Shown piece by piece: positions 1 through 5,392 of a DNA stretch of 5,392 bases. The position numbers were made by a program, and so were the translations under genes. Origin of the DNA: Bacillota bacterium. Its GTDB lineage: Bacteria > Bacillota > Dethiobacteria > DTU022 > UBA8154. Under the pieces are notes generated by a model. It was not told the origin of the DNA and did no database searches. It was given only the letters and a program-made list of their open reading frames with translations. Location of the stretch: assembly GCA_003456095.1 (NCBI GenBank), contig DMPF01000128.1, forward strand, positions 1 through 5,392. The letters run 5' to 3'. The first letter of the stretch is position 1. Each line of letters opens with the position of its first letter.

Positions 1-1927
1 GCGGCTTGCCGAACTGCCCCTGAACAATCCTATTAAGAAGAATTTCGTTGCCGGGCTGGTAGGGCTTTGTTACCGCAAATACGGAAATACGCGGACTGCG
101 GAAATACTGGATGAAATTAAGAAAATAGGTTTTACCTACGCCACCATTGCGGGTATCACCATCGGTATCGGAGATATTATTATTCCTGCCAACAAGCAGG
201 AAACACTGAATAACGCTGACCGCGATGTTGATGAAATTGAAAAACAGTATCGCAGAGGTTTTATTACCGCTGACGAACGCTATGATCGTGTGATCGATAT
301 CTGGCACAAAGCCAAGGATACCATCTCCGTCGCACTGATGGACGGCTTTGGCAGCTTTAATCCGATCTATATGATGTCAAAATCGGGAGCGCGGGGCAAT
401 GAGTCACAGATTACCCAGCTTGCCGGGATCCGCGGCCTGATGGCTGATCCGACCGGCCGTATCATCGACCTGCCTATTAAGGCCAACTTCCGTGAAGGCC
501 TTACTGTGCTGGAATACTTTATCTCAACCCACGGCGCACGTAAGGGTCTTGCGGATACGGCTCTGAAAACGGCCGATTCCGGTTACCTCACGCGCCGCCT
601 GGTGGACGTGGCCCAGGATGTTATTGTGCGCAGCCTGGATTGTGGAACACTGCAGGGGGTTACGGTGGAAGATATGCGGGAAGATGAAGGGGACATCATT
701 GAGGAGCTGTCTGAACGGATCATCGGCCGTTTTTCCCTGGAGGATATCCGCCATCCCGAAACAAAAGAGCTTATTGTCGGCGCGGATGAGTTGATTGATG
801 AGGATACGGCGGTACTGATTAGCGATGCGGGTATTAAGCAGGTCACCATCCGTTCCGTTCTGACCTGTAAATCCCGTTACGGTATCTGCATAAAGTGTTA
901 CGGGCGCAATCTGGCTAGCGGGCAACTGGTCGAAGTGGGGGAAACGGTGGGTATTATTGCCGCCCAGTCCATCGGTGAGCCAGGCACGCAGCTGACCATG
1001 CGCACTTTCCATACAGGGGGTGTCGCCGGTGATGATATCACCCAGGGCTTGCCCCGGGTGGAGGAGTTGTTCGAAGCCCGTAAACCCAAGGGGCAATCAT
1101 TGATCAGCGAAATATCCGGCAGAGTGGAGTTGGGCGAGTCCCGCAGCAAGCGGGAGGTTAAAGTTTATTCGCCGCACGGCGAGATCAGGGCGTACCAGGT
1201 ACCCTACGGTGCCCGCCTCAAGGTAAGGGACGGTTACGAGGTGGAAGCGGGCGAGGAGCTTACCGAGGGCTCCATCAATCCGCATGACCTGCTGAAGGTA
1301 CGGGGGATCCGGGGGGTTCAGCTTTACCTCCTGCAAGAGGTGCAGCGTGTTTACCGCTTGCAGGGCGTGGATATCAACGACAAGCATATTGAAGTAATGA
1401 TCCGCCAGATGCTGAAAAAAGTGAAAATAGAAGACGCGGGGGATACAAACCTGCTGCCGGGCAGCCTGGAAGACAGCTTCGTGGTGGAGGAAGCAAACCG
1501 TAAGATTGTCGCCAAGGGTGGCAAAAAAGCAGTGGGCCGGCCGGTGCTGCTGGGGATTACCAAAGCCTCGCTGGCCACCGATTCCTTCCTTTCCGCTGCG
1601 TCGTTCCAGGAGACAACGCGGGTGCTAACCGATGCCTCCATTAAAGGAAAGGTTGATCCGCTGCTCGGCTTGAAGGAGAATGTCATTATCGGCAAACTTA
1701 TCCCCGCGGGGACCGGTATGTCCCGTTACCGTAATATCAAACTAATACTGGAAGACGGTGCAGCGCTGCCATCACACCGGCCTGCGGAGAAGTTAAAGCT
1801 TTACCCTATGGATTATCTGGATGATGACGAACTCACGGATGAGGAAATGGAAGACAACGGAGATCTGGATAATGGCGTCGAGGATGCGGCAGGCGCTTTT
1901 TCCAATGATCAAAGTGAAGTGAGCTAA
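1..1927 (+). CDS. rpoC: DNA-directed RNA polymerase subunit beta', C-terminal 641 residues (5' end outside window)
   Basis: This is the largest catalytic subunit of RNA polymerase. The frame is open from base 2 to TAA at 1925-1927, so the gene enters from the left edge; the GTG at 290 is an internal valine. Numbering from the first whole codon, I see the F-loop (about 126-147, [20 protein letters not shown]) and the bridge helix (about 169-202, with [15 protein letters not shown]). A zinc site is formed by Cys214, Cys289, Cys296 and Cys299. The trigger loop (about 324-356) contains Met333, Arg334 and His337 of LTMRTFH. It continues directly into [14 protein letters not shown], so the large SI3 insertion of Proteobacteria is absent. 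The catalytic NADFDGD motif and N-terminal zinc ribbon must lie upstream; some 530-560 residues are missing compared with the usual Firmicute length. The C-terminus ends in an acidic tail of about 40 residues. Family identity is certain. Confidence 0.99.
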   Translation, partial: RLAELPLNNPIKKNFVAGLVGLCYRKYGNTRTAEILDEIKKIGFTYATIAGITIGIGDIIIPANKQETLNNADRDVDEIEKQYRRGFITADERYDRVIDIWHKAKDTISVALMDGFGSFNPIYMMSKSGARGNESQITQLAGIRGLMADPTGRIIDLPIKANFREGLTVLEYFISTHGARKGLADTALKTADSGYLTRRLVDVAQDVIVRSLDCGTLQGVTVEDMREDEGDIIEELSERIIGRFSLEDIRHPETKELIVGADELIDEDTAVLISDAGIKQVTIRSVLTCKSRYGICIKCYGRNLASGQLVEVGETVGIIAAQSIGEPGTQLTMRTFHTGGVAGDDITQGLPRVEELFEARKPKGQSLISEISGRVELGESRSKREVKVYSPHGEIRAYQVPYGARLKVRDGYEVEAGEELTEGSINPHDLLKVRGIRGVQLYLLQEVQRVYRLQGVDINDKHIEVMIRQMLKKVKIEDAGDTNLLPGSLEDSFVVEEANRKIVAKGGKKAVGRPVLLGITKASLATDSFLSAASFQETTRVLTDASIKGKVDPLLGLKENVIIGKLIPAGTGMSRYRNIKLILEDGAALPSHRPAEKLKLYPMDYLDDDELTDEEMEDNGDLDNGVEDAAGAFSNDQSEVS

Positions 1928-1931
1928 ATCA

Positions 1932-1960
1932 TTGACAATTAGTGCCGGCGGTGCTAAAAT
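1932..1960 (+). promoter_or_regulatory. Predicted sigma-A promoter for the rplGB-rpsL-rpsG-fusA genes
   Basis: A perfect -35 box TTGACA (1932-1937) is followed by exactly 17 bases and then a -10 box TAAAAT (1955-1960), which matches TATAAT at five of six positions. TG at 1952-1953, one base before the -10 box, is the extended -10 motif. The -35 box begins five bases after the rpoC stop codon, and transcription would begin near 1966-1967, giving a leader of about 60 nt before rplGB. The position at the head of the str-type genes fits a dedicated promoter. This is prediction from sequence; no transcript data are seen. Confidence 0.82.
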
Positions 1961-1971
1961 ACCGGAGTGTG

Positions 1972-2008
1972 TTCTTTTGCAACGGCCTTCGATGATTAAG
2001 TAAAAGAG
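1972..2008 (+). other. Possible leader stem-loop next to the rplGB ribosome binding site
   Basis: Bases 1972-1980 (TTCTTTTGC) can pair with 2000-2008 (GTAAAAGAG) as nine pairs, two of them G-U, around a 19-base loop. The stem is A/U-rich and therefore weak. Its 3' arm ends directly before the ribosome binding site at 2009-2015. It could affect initiation at rplGB, but it may be a chance pairing. It is not an intrinsic terminator, since no GC-rich stem or U tract follows. Confidence 0.25.
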
Positions 2009-2015
2009 AAGGGGG
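2009..2015 (+). promoter_or_regulatory. Ribosome binding site of rplGB
   Basis: AAGGGGG can pair along its whole length with the 16S 3' end if one G-U wobble is allowed. It lies 11 bases before TTG at 2027 and 14 before GTG at 2030. An in-frame TAA at 2018-2020 rules out any earlier start, so the site and the stop together favour the TTG. Confidence 0.7.
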
Positions 2016-2026
2016 AATAAGCTTAC

Positions 2027-2275
2027 TTGGTGGAGGATCTGAAAGAAGCAAAACAGAAAGTGGCCGGGATGCGCCAGACTGTGCGGGCACTGGAAAACAG
2101 GCAGGCGCTGGCGGTTTATGCGGCCCGGGATGCGGAGACAAAAGTTGTAGCTCCGGTTTTGCGTCTGTGTGAGCAGCAAAATGTGCCGGTTTGGTATGTG
2201 GAGAGCATGGATCAACTCGGCAAGGCCTGCAGTATTAAAGTGGGAGCTGCCGTTGCCGCTATCATAAAAAAATAG
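2027..2275 (+). CDS. rplGB: L7Ae-family ribosome-associated RNA-binding protein (YbxF-like)
   Basis: This 82-residue protein has the length and pattern of the Firmicute L7Ae-like protein YbxF. Family members bind kink-turn RNA and associate with ribosomes; the exact cellular role of the bacterial form is not settled. The RNA-contacting region is GMRQTVRALENR (residues 14-25), comparable to GTKQTVKAL in the Bacillus protein as I recall it. It is followed by the A-x-D segment AARDAE (32-37) and the conserved C-terminal half, with ESMDQLGKAC and VGAAVAAI. The start is TTG at 2027: an in-frame TAA lies at 2018-2020, and TTG is better spaced from the ribosome binding site than the GTG immediately after it. 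It is the first gene behind the predicted promoter and lies 33 bases before rpsL. Older annotations may call it 50S ribosomal protein L7Ae-like. Confidence 0.93.
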   Translation: MVEDLKEAKQKVAGMRQTVRALENRQALAVYAARDAETKVVAPVLRLCEQQNVPVWYVESMDQLGKACSIKVGAAVAAIIKK

Positions 2276-2288
2276 TAGAAAACTCTAC
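2275..2288 (+). other. Small hairpin between rplGB and rpsL
   Basis: GTAGA (2275-2279) and TCTAC (2284-2288) form a perfect five-base-pair stem with an AAAC loop. It begins on the last base of the rplGB stop codon and ends three bases before the A-rich ribosome binding site of rpsL. It is too short and AT-rich to act as a terminator; a role in spacing or exposing the rpsL initiation region is possible but unproven. Confidence 0.25.
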
Positions 2289-2290
2289 GA

Positions 2291-2300
2291 AAAAAGGAGG
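2291..2300 (+). promoter_or_regulatory. Ribosome binding site of rpsL
   Basis: AAAAAGGAGG is a full-strength Shine-Dalgarno sequence. It ends eight bases before GTG at 2309, which is optimal. In-frame GTG at 2300 and TTG at 2303 overlap or touch this site, so they cannot be the start. Confidence 0.92.
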
Positions 2301-2308
2301 TGTTGCCG

Positions 2309-2686
2309 GTGCCCACAATTAATCAGCTTGTTCGCAACAACAGGGTGAAGGTGACAAAAAAGTCCACTGCACCGGCACTGGAAGGTTCTCCGCAGAAAAG
2401 GGGGGTTTGCACCAGGGTTTCCACTACCACACCGAAAAAACCCAACTCTGCGTTGCGCAAAATCGCCCGGGTGCGTTTGACAGGCGGTACGGAAGTAACC
2501 GCATACATTCCGGGAATAGGGCATAACCTGCAGGAGCACTCCGTTGTATTGGTACGGGGCGGACGGGTCAAAGATCTGCCCGGAGTGCGTTATCACCTGA
2601 TCCGGGGCGCACTGGACGCCTCCGGCGTGGATAAGCGCAGGAGAGGTCGTTCCAAGTACGGCAGCAAGAGGCCGAAGAAATCTTAA
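2309..2686 (+). CDS. rpsL: 30S ribosomal protein S12
   Basis: S12 sits at the decoding centre of the 30S subunit and contributes to tRNA selection accuracy. The 125-residue product begins with the family's standard N-terminus MPTINQLVR when GTG at 2309 is used, which settles the start against longer in-frame options at 2300 and 2303. The signature [11 protein letters not shown] occupies residues 41-51. Lys43, Lys88 and Pro91, the positions most often changed in streptomycin-resistant mutants, all have the usual wild-type residue. Asp89, the position equivalent to the known methylthiolation target of RimO, is present in KDLPG. The C-terminus is a typical basic tail ([16 protein letters not shown]). 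Only 16 bases separate it from rpsG, so the two are very likely cotranscribed. Confidence 0.99.
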   Translation: MPTINQLVRNNRVKVTKKSTAPALEGSPQKRGVCTRVSTTTPKKPNSALRKIARVRLTGGTEVTAYIPGIGHNLQEHSVVLVRGGRVKDLPGVRYHLIRGALDASGVDKRRRGRSKYGSKRPKKS

Positions 2687-2688
2687 GA

Positions 2689-2695
2689 GAGGAGG
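2689..2695 (+). promoter_or_regulatory. Ribosome binding site of rpsG
   Basis: GAGGAGG lies seven bases before TTG at 2703. The spacing supports this non-ATG start, which also gives the normal S7 N-terminus MPRKGPV. Confidence 0.9.
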
Positions 2696-2702
2696 GTGCA
2701 TC

Positions 2703-3173
2703 TTGCCGCGAAAAGGACCGGTGACACACCGGGAGATAGGACCGGATGACGTTTATCACAGCGTTGTTGTAGCCCGTTTTGTTAATAAGCTTATGTACGA
2801 TGGCAAGAAGGGAGTTGCCCAATCTGTCTTTTACCAGGCCATGGAGATTATACGGGAAAAGGCAAAAAAGGAGCCCCTGGAAGTATTTGAAGCGGCTATT
2901 CGCAATGTTTCTCCTGTACTGGAGGTCAAGCCCCGCCGGGTCGGCGGCGCCACCTACCAGGTACCGGTAGAGGTTAACCCTCGCCGCAAATTAATTCTGG
3001 CCATTCGCTGGCTGATCAGCACAGCACGCAACCGGAGCGAAAAGACAATGGCCCAGCGCTTGGCTGCTGAAATTGTTGATGCTGCCGGCAACACCGGAGT
3101 CACCGTTAAAAAGAAGGAAGATACGCATAAGATGGCAGAGTCGAACAAAGCTTTTGCCCATTATCGCTGGTAA
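2703..3173 (+). CDS. rpsG: 30S ribosomal protein S7
   Basis: S7 is a primary 16S rRNA-binding protein that organises the head of the 30S subunit and lies near the E-site tRNA. The product is 156 residues, the usual bacterial length. It starts [11 protein letters not shown] from TTG at 2703, behind a well-spaced ribosome binding site. Recognisable blocks are [15 protein letters not shown] (about 25-39), [20 protein letters not shown] (about 72-91), the Arg/Lys-rich beta-hairpin region, and the C-terminal [18 protein letters not shown]. In E. coli S7 represses its own operon by binding the rpsL-rpsG intercistronic RNA; here that gap is only 16 bases, so an E. coli-type target cannot fit. Its TAA stop shares one base with the upstream candidate ATG of fusA. 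Confidence 0.99.
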   Translation: MPRKGPVTHREIGPDDVYHSVVVARFVNKLMYDGKKGVAQSVFYQAMEIIREKAKKEPLEVFEAAIRNVSPVLEVKPRRVGGATYQVPVEVNPRRKLILAIRWLISTARNRSEKTMAQRLAAEIVDAAGNTGVTVKKKEDTHKMAESNKAFAHYRW

Positions 3174-3190
3174 TGGCAATGGTTGCGATC

Positions 3191-3206
3191 AAAGAGGAGC
3201 GTAAGG
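3191..3206 (+). promoter_or_regulatory. Candidate ribosome binding site deciding the fusA start
   Basis: AAAGAGGAG (3191-3199) lies 12 bases before ATG at 3212, and a weaker AAGG (3203-3206) lies five bases before it. No purine-rich site precedes ATG at 3173 or 3179. This favours 3212 as the fusA start, though the spacing of the better site is longer than ideal. Confidence 0.55.
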
Positions 3207-3211
3207 TTTCT

Positions 3212-5275
3212 ATGGACCTGGCAAAAACGAGAAATTTGGGGATTATTGCGCATATTGACGCCGGAAAGACCACCACCACGGAAAGAATCCTTTTTTATAC
3301 GGGAAAAGTGCACAAGCTTGGCGAGGTTCATAACGGTACCGCAGCCATGGACTGGATGATCCAGGAGCAGGAGCGGGGTATTACCATTACCTCAGCGGCC
3401 ACAACCTGTTACTGGAAAGGCGCGCGTGTAAATATTCTAGACACACCAGGACACGTGGACTTTACTGTAGAGGTTGAACGTTCTCTGCGGGTGCTGGACG
3501 GAGCTGTAGGTGTATTCTGTGCCAAGTCGGGGGTGGAACCACAATCGGAAACGGTATGGCGTCAGGCCGACAAATACGGCGTTCCCCGTATTGCTTATAT
3601 TAATAAAATGGATATTGCCGGGGCCGACTTCTATAATGTCCTGCGCATGATGCGTTCCAAGCTGAAGGCTGCCGTGCTTCCTATACAGCTGCCCATCGTT
3701 GTCGAGGAAAACCTGGAGGGAGTTATCGACCTGGTAAGCAATAAGGCGGTATATTTTCTTGATGAACTGGGCATGAACAACGAAGAACGGGAAATCCCCC
3801 CGAAAATGCGCGAAATTGCGGAACGTTACTATGAGCGTATGCTTGAAGCTCTTGCGGAAGTGGATGAAGGGATTATGGAAAAATACCTGGAAGGTCAGGA
3901 TATCGGTGCGGAGGATATTCGCCGTGCCCTGCGTTATGCCGTCATCAATAATCTTTATGTGCCTGTACTCTGCGGTTCTTCCTACCGCAATAAGGGCGTA
4001 CAACTGCTCCAGGATGCCATGGTGGACTATCTGCCCTCTCCGCTTGATATCCCTCCGGTTGAGGGGAAGTTGCCGGACAGTGGAGAGATAACCTATCGCG
4101 AAGCCGATGTAGATGCCCCCTTTGCTGCCATTGCTTTTAAAATTATGAACGACTCTTACGTAGGTAAGCTTTCTTTTATACGTATTTATTCCGGAAGTAT
4201 CACCAGCGGTTCTTATATTTACAATTCCCGCAAAGGGACAAAAGAGCGGGTGGGGCGCATTTTGCGTATGCATGCCAATCACCGTGAGGAGCTGCAGGGA
4301 GCGTCCGCCGGCGACATTGTGGCGCTGGTCGGCCTGAAAAAAACGACAACAGGGGATACGCTCTGCACAGAGAACAAGCCGATTATCCTGGAGACAATCA
4401 ATTTTCCCGAACCGGTTATCTCAGTGGCCATTGAGCCCAAAACACGCAACGATCAGGATAAGATGAGTACATCCCTGCAAAAACTGGCGGAAGAGGATCC
4501 TACGTTCCAGGCATCCACTGATGAGGAAACGGGTCAGACCATTATTGCCGGTATGGGTGAACTACACCTGGAGATTATTGTGGACCGGCTGCTGCGGGAG
4601 TTTAAAGTGGGAGCCAATGTCGGCCGGCCGCAGGTTTCTTATAAAGAGACCATTATGACAACTGCCAAGGCCGAAGGAAGATTCGTGCGTCAGTCTGGAG
4701 GTCGGGGGCAGTACGGGCACGTGGTGCTGCAGCTGGATCCCCTGCCCCGTAACGGTGGCTTTGTCTTCGAAGACAAAGTGAGCGGCGGCCGTATCCCCCG
4801 CGAGTTTATACCCGCTGTGGAAAAAGGCCTCCGAGAAGCCCTCTCAAGCGGTGTGCTGGCCGGTTATCGTGTTATTGACTTTAAAGCCACTCTATTGGAC
4901 GGTTCTTATCATGAAGTTGATTCATCAGAAATGGCCTTTGCCATTGCCGCGTCCCAAGCTTTCAAAAAAGCCATGTCCCAGGCTCATCCCGTACTCCTTG
5001 AGCCGAACATGAAGGTGGAGATTATCGTGCCCGAGGAATATATTGGTGAGGCTATTGGGGATATTAACTCGCGCCGGGGGAAGATTGAAGGAATCGAACC
5101 TAAAGGAGGCAGCCAGGTGATCAGGGGCCTGGTCCCGCTATCCGAGATGTTTGGCTATGCTACCGATCTGCGTTCGCACACACAGGGACGGGGCACTTAT
5201 GCCATGGAGTTTTCCCATTACGATCCCCTTCCTGCCAATATAGCGGATAAGATTGTCAGCCGGACTTTTGTATAA
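3212..5275 (+). CDS. fusA: Elongation factor G (translocation GTPase)
   Basis: EF-G uses GTP to move tRNA and mRNA through the ribosome after peptide-bond formation, and with RRF it splits spent ribosomes. From ATG 3212 the product is 687 residues, close to the usual 690-odd; ATG 3173 would give 700 and overlap the rpsG stop by one base. GTPase motifs (687 numbering) are [10 protein letters not shown] (13-22), RGITIT in switch I (55-60), DTPGH (77-81), NKMD (131-134) and a G5 loop GSSYRNKG (255-262), where many homologues have SAFKNKG. Domain II begins near 304. Domain IV carries SGGRGQYG and the tip loop [14 protein letters not shown], with His567 equivalent to E. coli His583. Domain V, from about 600, contains [12 protein letters not shown] and [10 protein letters not shown]. 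All five domains are present and intact. I prefer 3212 because of the upstream purine-rich site, but the start is not settled. Confidence 0.98.
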   Translation: MDLAKTRNLGIIAHIDAGKTTTTERILFYTGKVHKLGEVHNGTAAMDWMIQEQERGITITSAATTCYWKGARVNILDTPGHVDFTVEVERSLRVLDGAVGVFCAKSGVEPQSETVWRQADKYGVPRIAYINKMDIAGADFYNVLRMMRSKLKAAVLPIQLPIVVEENLEGVIDLVSNKAVYFLDELGMNNEEREIPPKMREIAERYYERMLEALAEVDEGIMEKYLEGQDIGAEDIRRALRYAVINNLYVPVLCGSSYRNKGVQLLQDAMVDYLPSPLDIPPVEGKLPDSGEITYREADVDAPFAAIAFKIMNDSYVGKLSFIRIYSGSITSGSYIYNSRKGTKERVGRILRMHANHREELQGASAGDIVALVGLKKTTTGDTLCTENKPIILETINFPEPVISVAIEPKTRNDQDKMSTSLQKLAEEDPTFQASTDEETGQTIIAGMGELHLEIIVDRLLREFKVGANVGRPQVSYKETIMTTAKAEGRFVRQSGGRGQYGHVVLQLDPLPRNGGFVFEDKVSGGRIPREFIPAVEKGLREALSSGVLAGYRVIDFKATLLDGSYHEVDSSEMAFAIAASQAFKKAMSQAHPVLLEPNMKVEIIVPEEYIGEAIGDINSRRGKIEGIEPKGGSQVIRGLVPLSEMFGYATDLRSHTQGRGTYAMEFSHYDPLPANIADKIVSRTFV

Positions 5276-5299
5276 TGATTATTGCTGCAAATGGGATGA

Positions 5300-5392
<93 letters not shown>

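Noticed and set aside
290..292. GTG at 290 as a gene start
   Set aside because: The frame continues upstream to the window edge with recognisable RpoC sequence, so this codon is an internal valine.
524..1096. Antisense open frame of 190 codons opposite rpoC, with smaller ones nearby
   Set aside because: It overlaps the most conserved part of RpoC (bridge helix, zinc site, trigger loop), shows no family resemblance and has no promoter or ribosome binding site that I can see.
1928..2026. Intrinsic terminator after rpoC
   Set aside because: The only GC-rich pairing, CGGT (1949-1952) with ACCG (1961-1964), is four base pairs, spans the -10 box and has no U tract after it.
2300..2308. Longer rpsL start at GTG 2300 or TTG 2303
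   Set aside because: These overlap or touch the AAGGAGG ribosome binding site and would add residues before the universal MPTINQL N-terminus.
2477..2482. TTGACA inside rpsL as a -35 box
   Set aside because: It encodes the conserved Leu-Thr of S12, and no -10-like hexamer lies 16-18 bases downstream.
3437..4282. Long antisense open frame of 281 codons opposite fusA
   Set aside because: It lies wholly opposite intact, conserved EF-G coding sequence. Its translation has no recognisable domain, and codon bias in the sense gene easily leaves the reverse frame open.
1535..4629. GGCCGGCC palindrome at 1535-1542 and again at 4622-4629
   Set aside because: Both fall on Gly-Arg-Pro codons in conserved proteins (rpoC and fusA); two copies explained by coding do not make a repeat family.

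Overview
The window is a conserved information-processing cluster, all on the + strand. It runs from the 3' part of rpoC, through a small L7Ae-family RNA-binding protein gene (rplGB, formerly ybxF), rpsL (S12), rpsG (S7) and fusA (EF-G), to the first 23 codons of tuf (EF-Tu). An L7Ae-like gene between rpoC and rpsL is typical of Firmicutes. The RpoC trigger loop also lacks the large insertion found in Proteobacteria, and the ribosome binding sites are strong AGGAGG-type sequences used with TTG and GTG starts. Together these suggest a Firmicute of moderate GC content, plausibly a clostridial or Peptococcaceae-like anaerobe. That lineage is an inference from gene order and protein similarity recalled from memory; genus cannot be fixed here.

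Layout: bases 1-1927 encode the C-terminal 641 residues of RNA polymerase beta'. A 99-base gap (1928-2026) follows. It shows no intrinsic terminator but carries a near-consensus sigma-A promoter (TTGACA, 17-base spacer, TG-extended TAAAAT) and a predicted leader of about 60 nt with a possible stem next to the ribosome binding site. rplGB (2027-2275), rpsL (2309-2686) and rpsG (2703-3173) follow with short gaps, each starting with a non-ATG codon. fusA follows at 3212 (or 3173, where ATG would overlap the rpsG stop) and ends at 5275. A 48-base gap with an AAGGAGGT site leads into tuf at 5324, cut by the window edge.

The genes jointly supply the transcription and translation machinery: the RNA polymerase catalytic subunit, the decoding-centre protein S12, the 30S head assembly protein S7, and the two elongation GTPases. 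The predicted promoter would let the str-type genes be transcribed separately from rpoBC, while the lack of a terminator would also allow read-through from rpoC.

I found no mobile element, CRISPR array, RNA gene or undescribed system. The points worth a second look are regulatory: the promoter and leader before rplGB, the unusual run of non-ATG starts, the fusA start, and a perfect TATAAT over the fusA stop codon.
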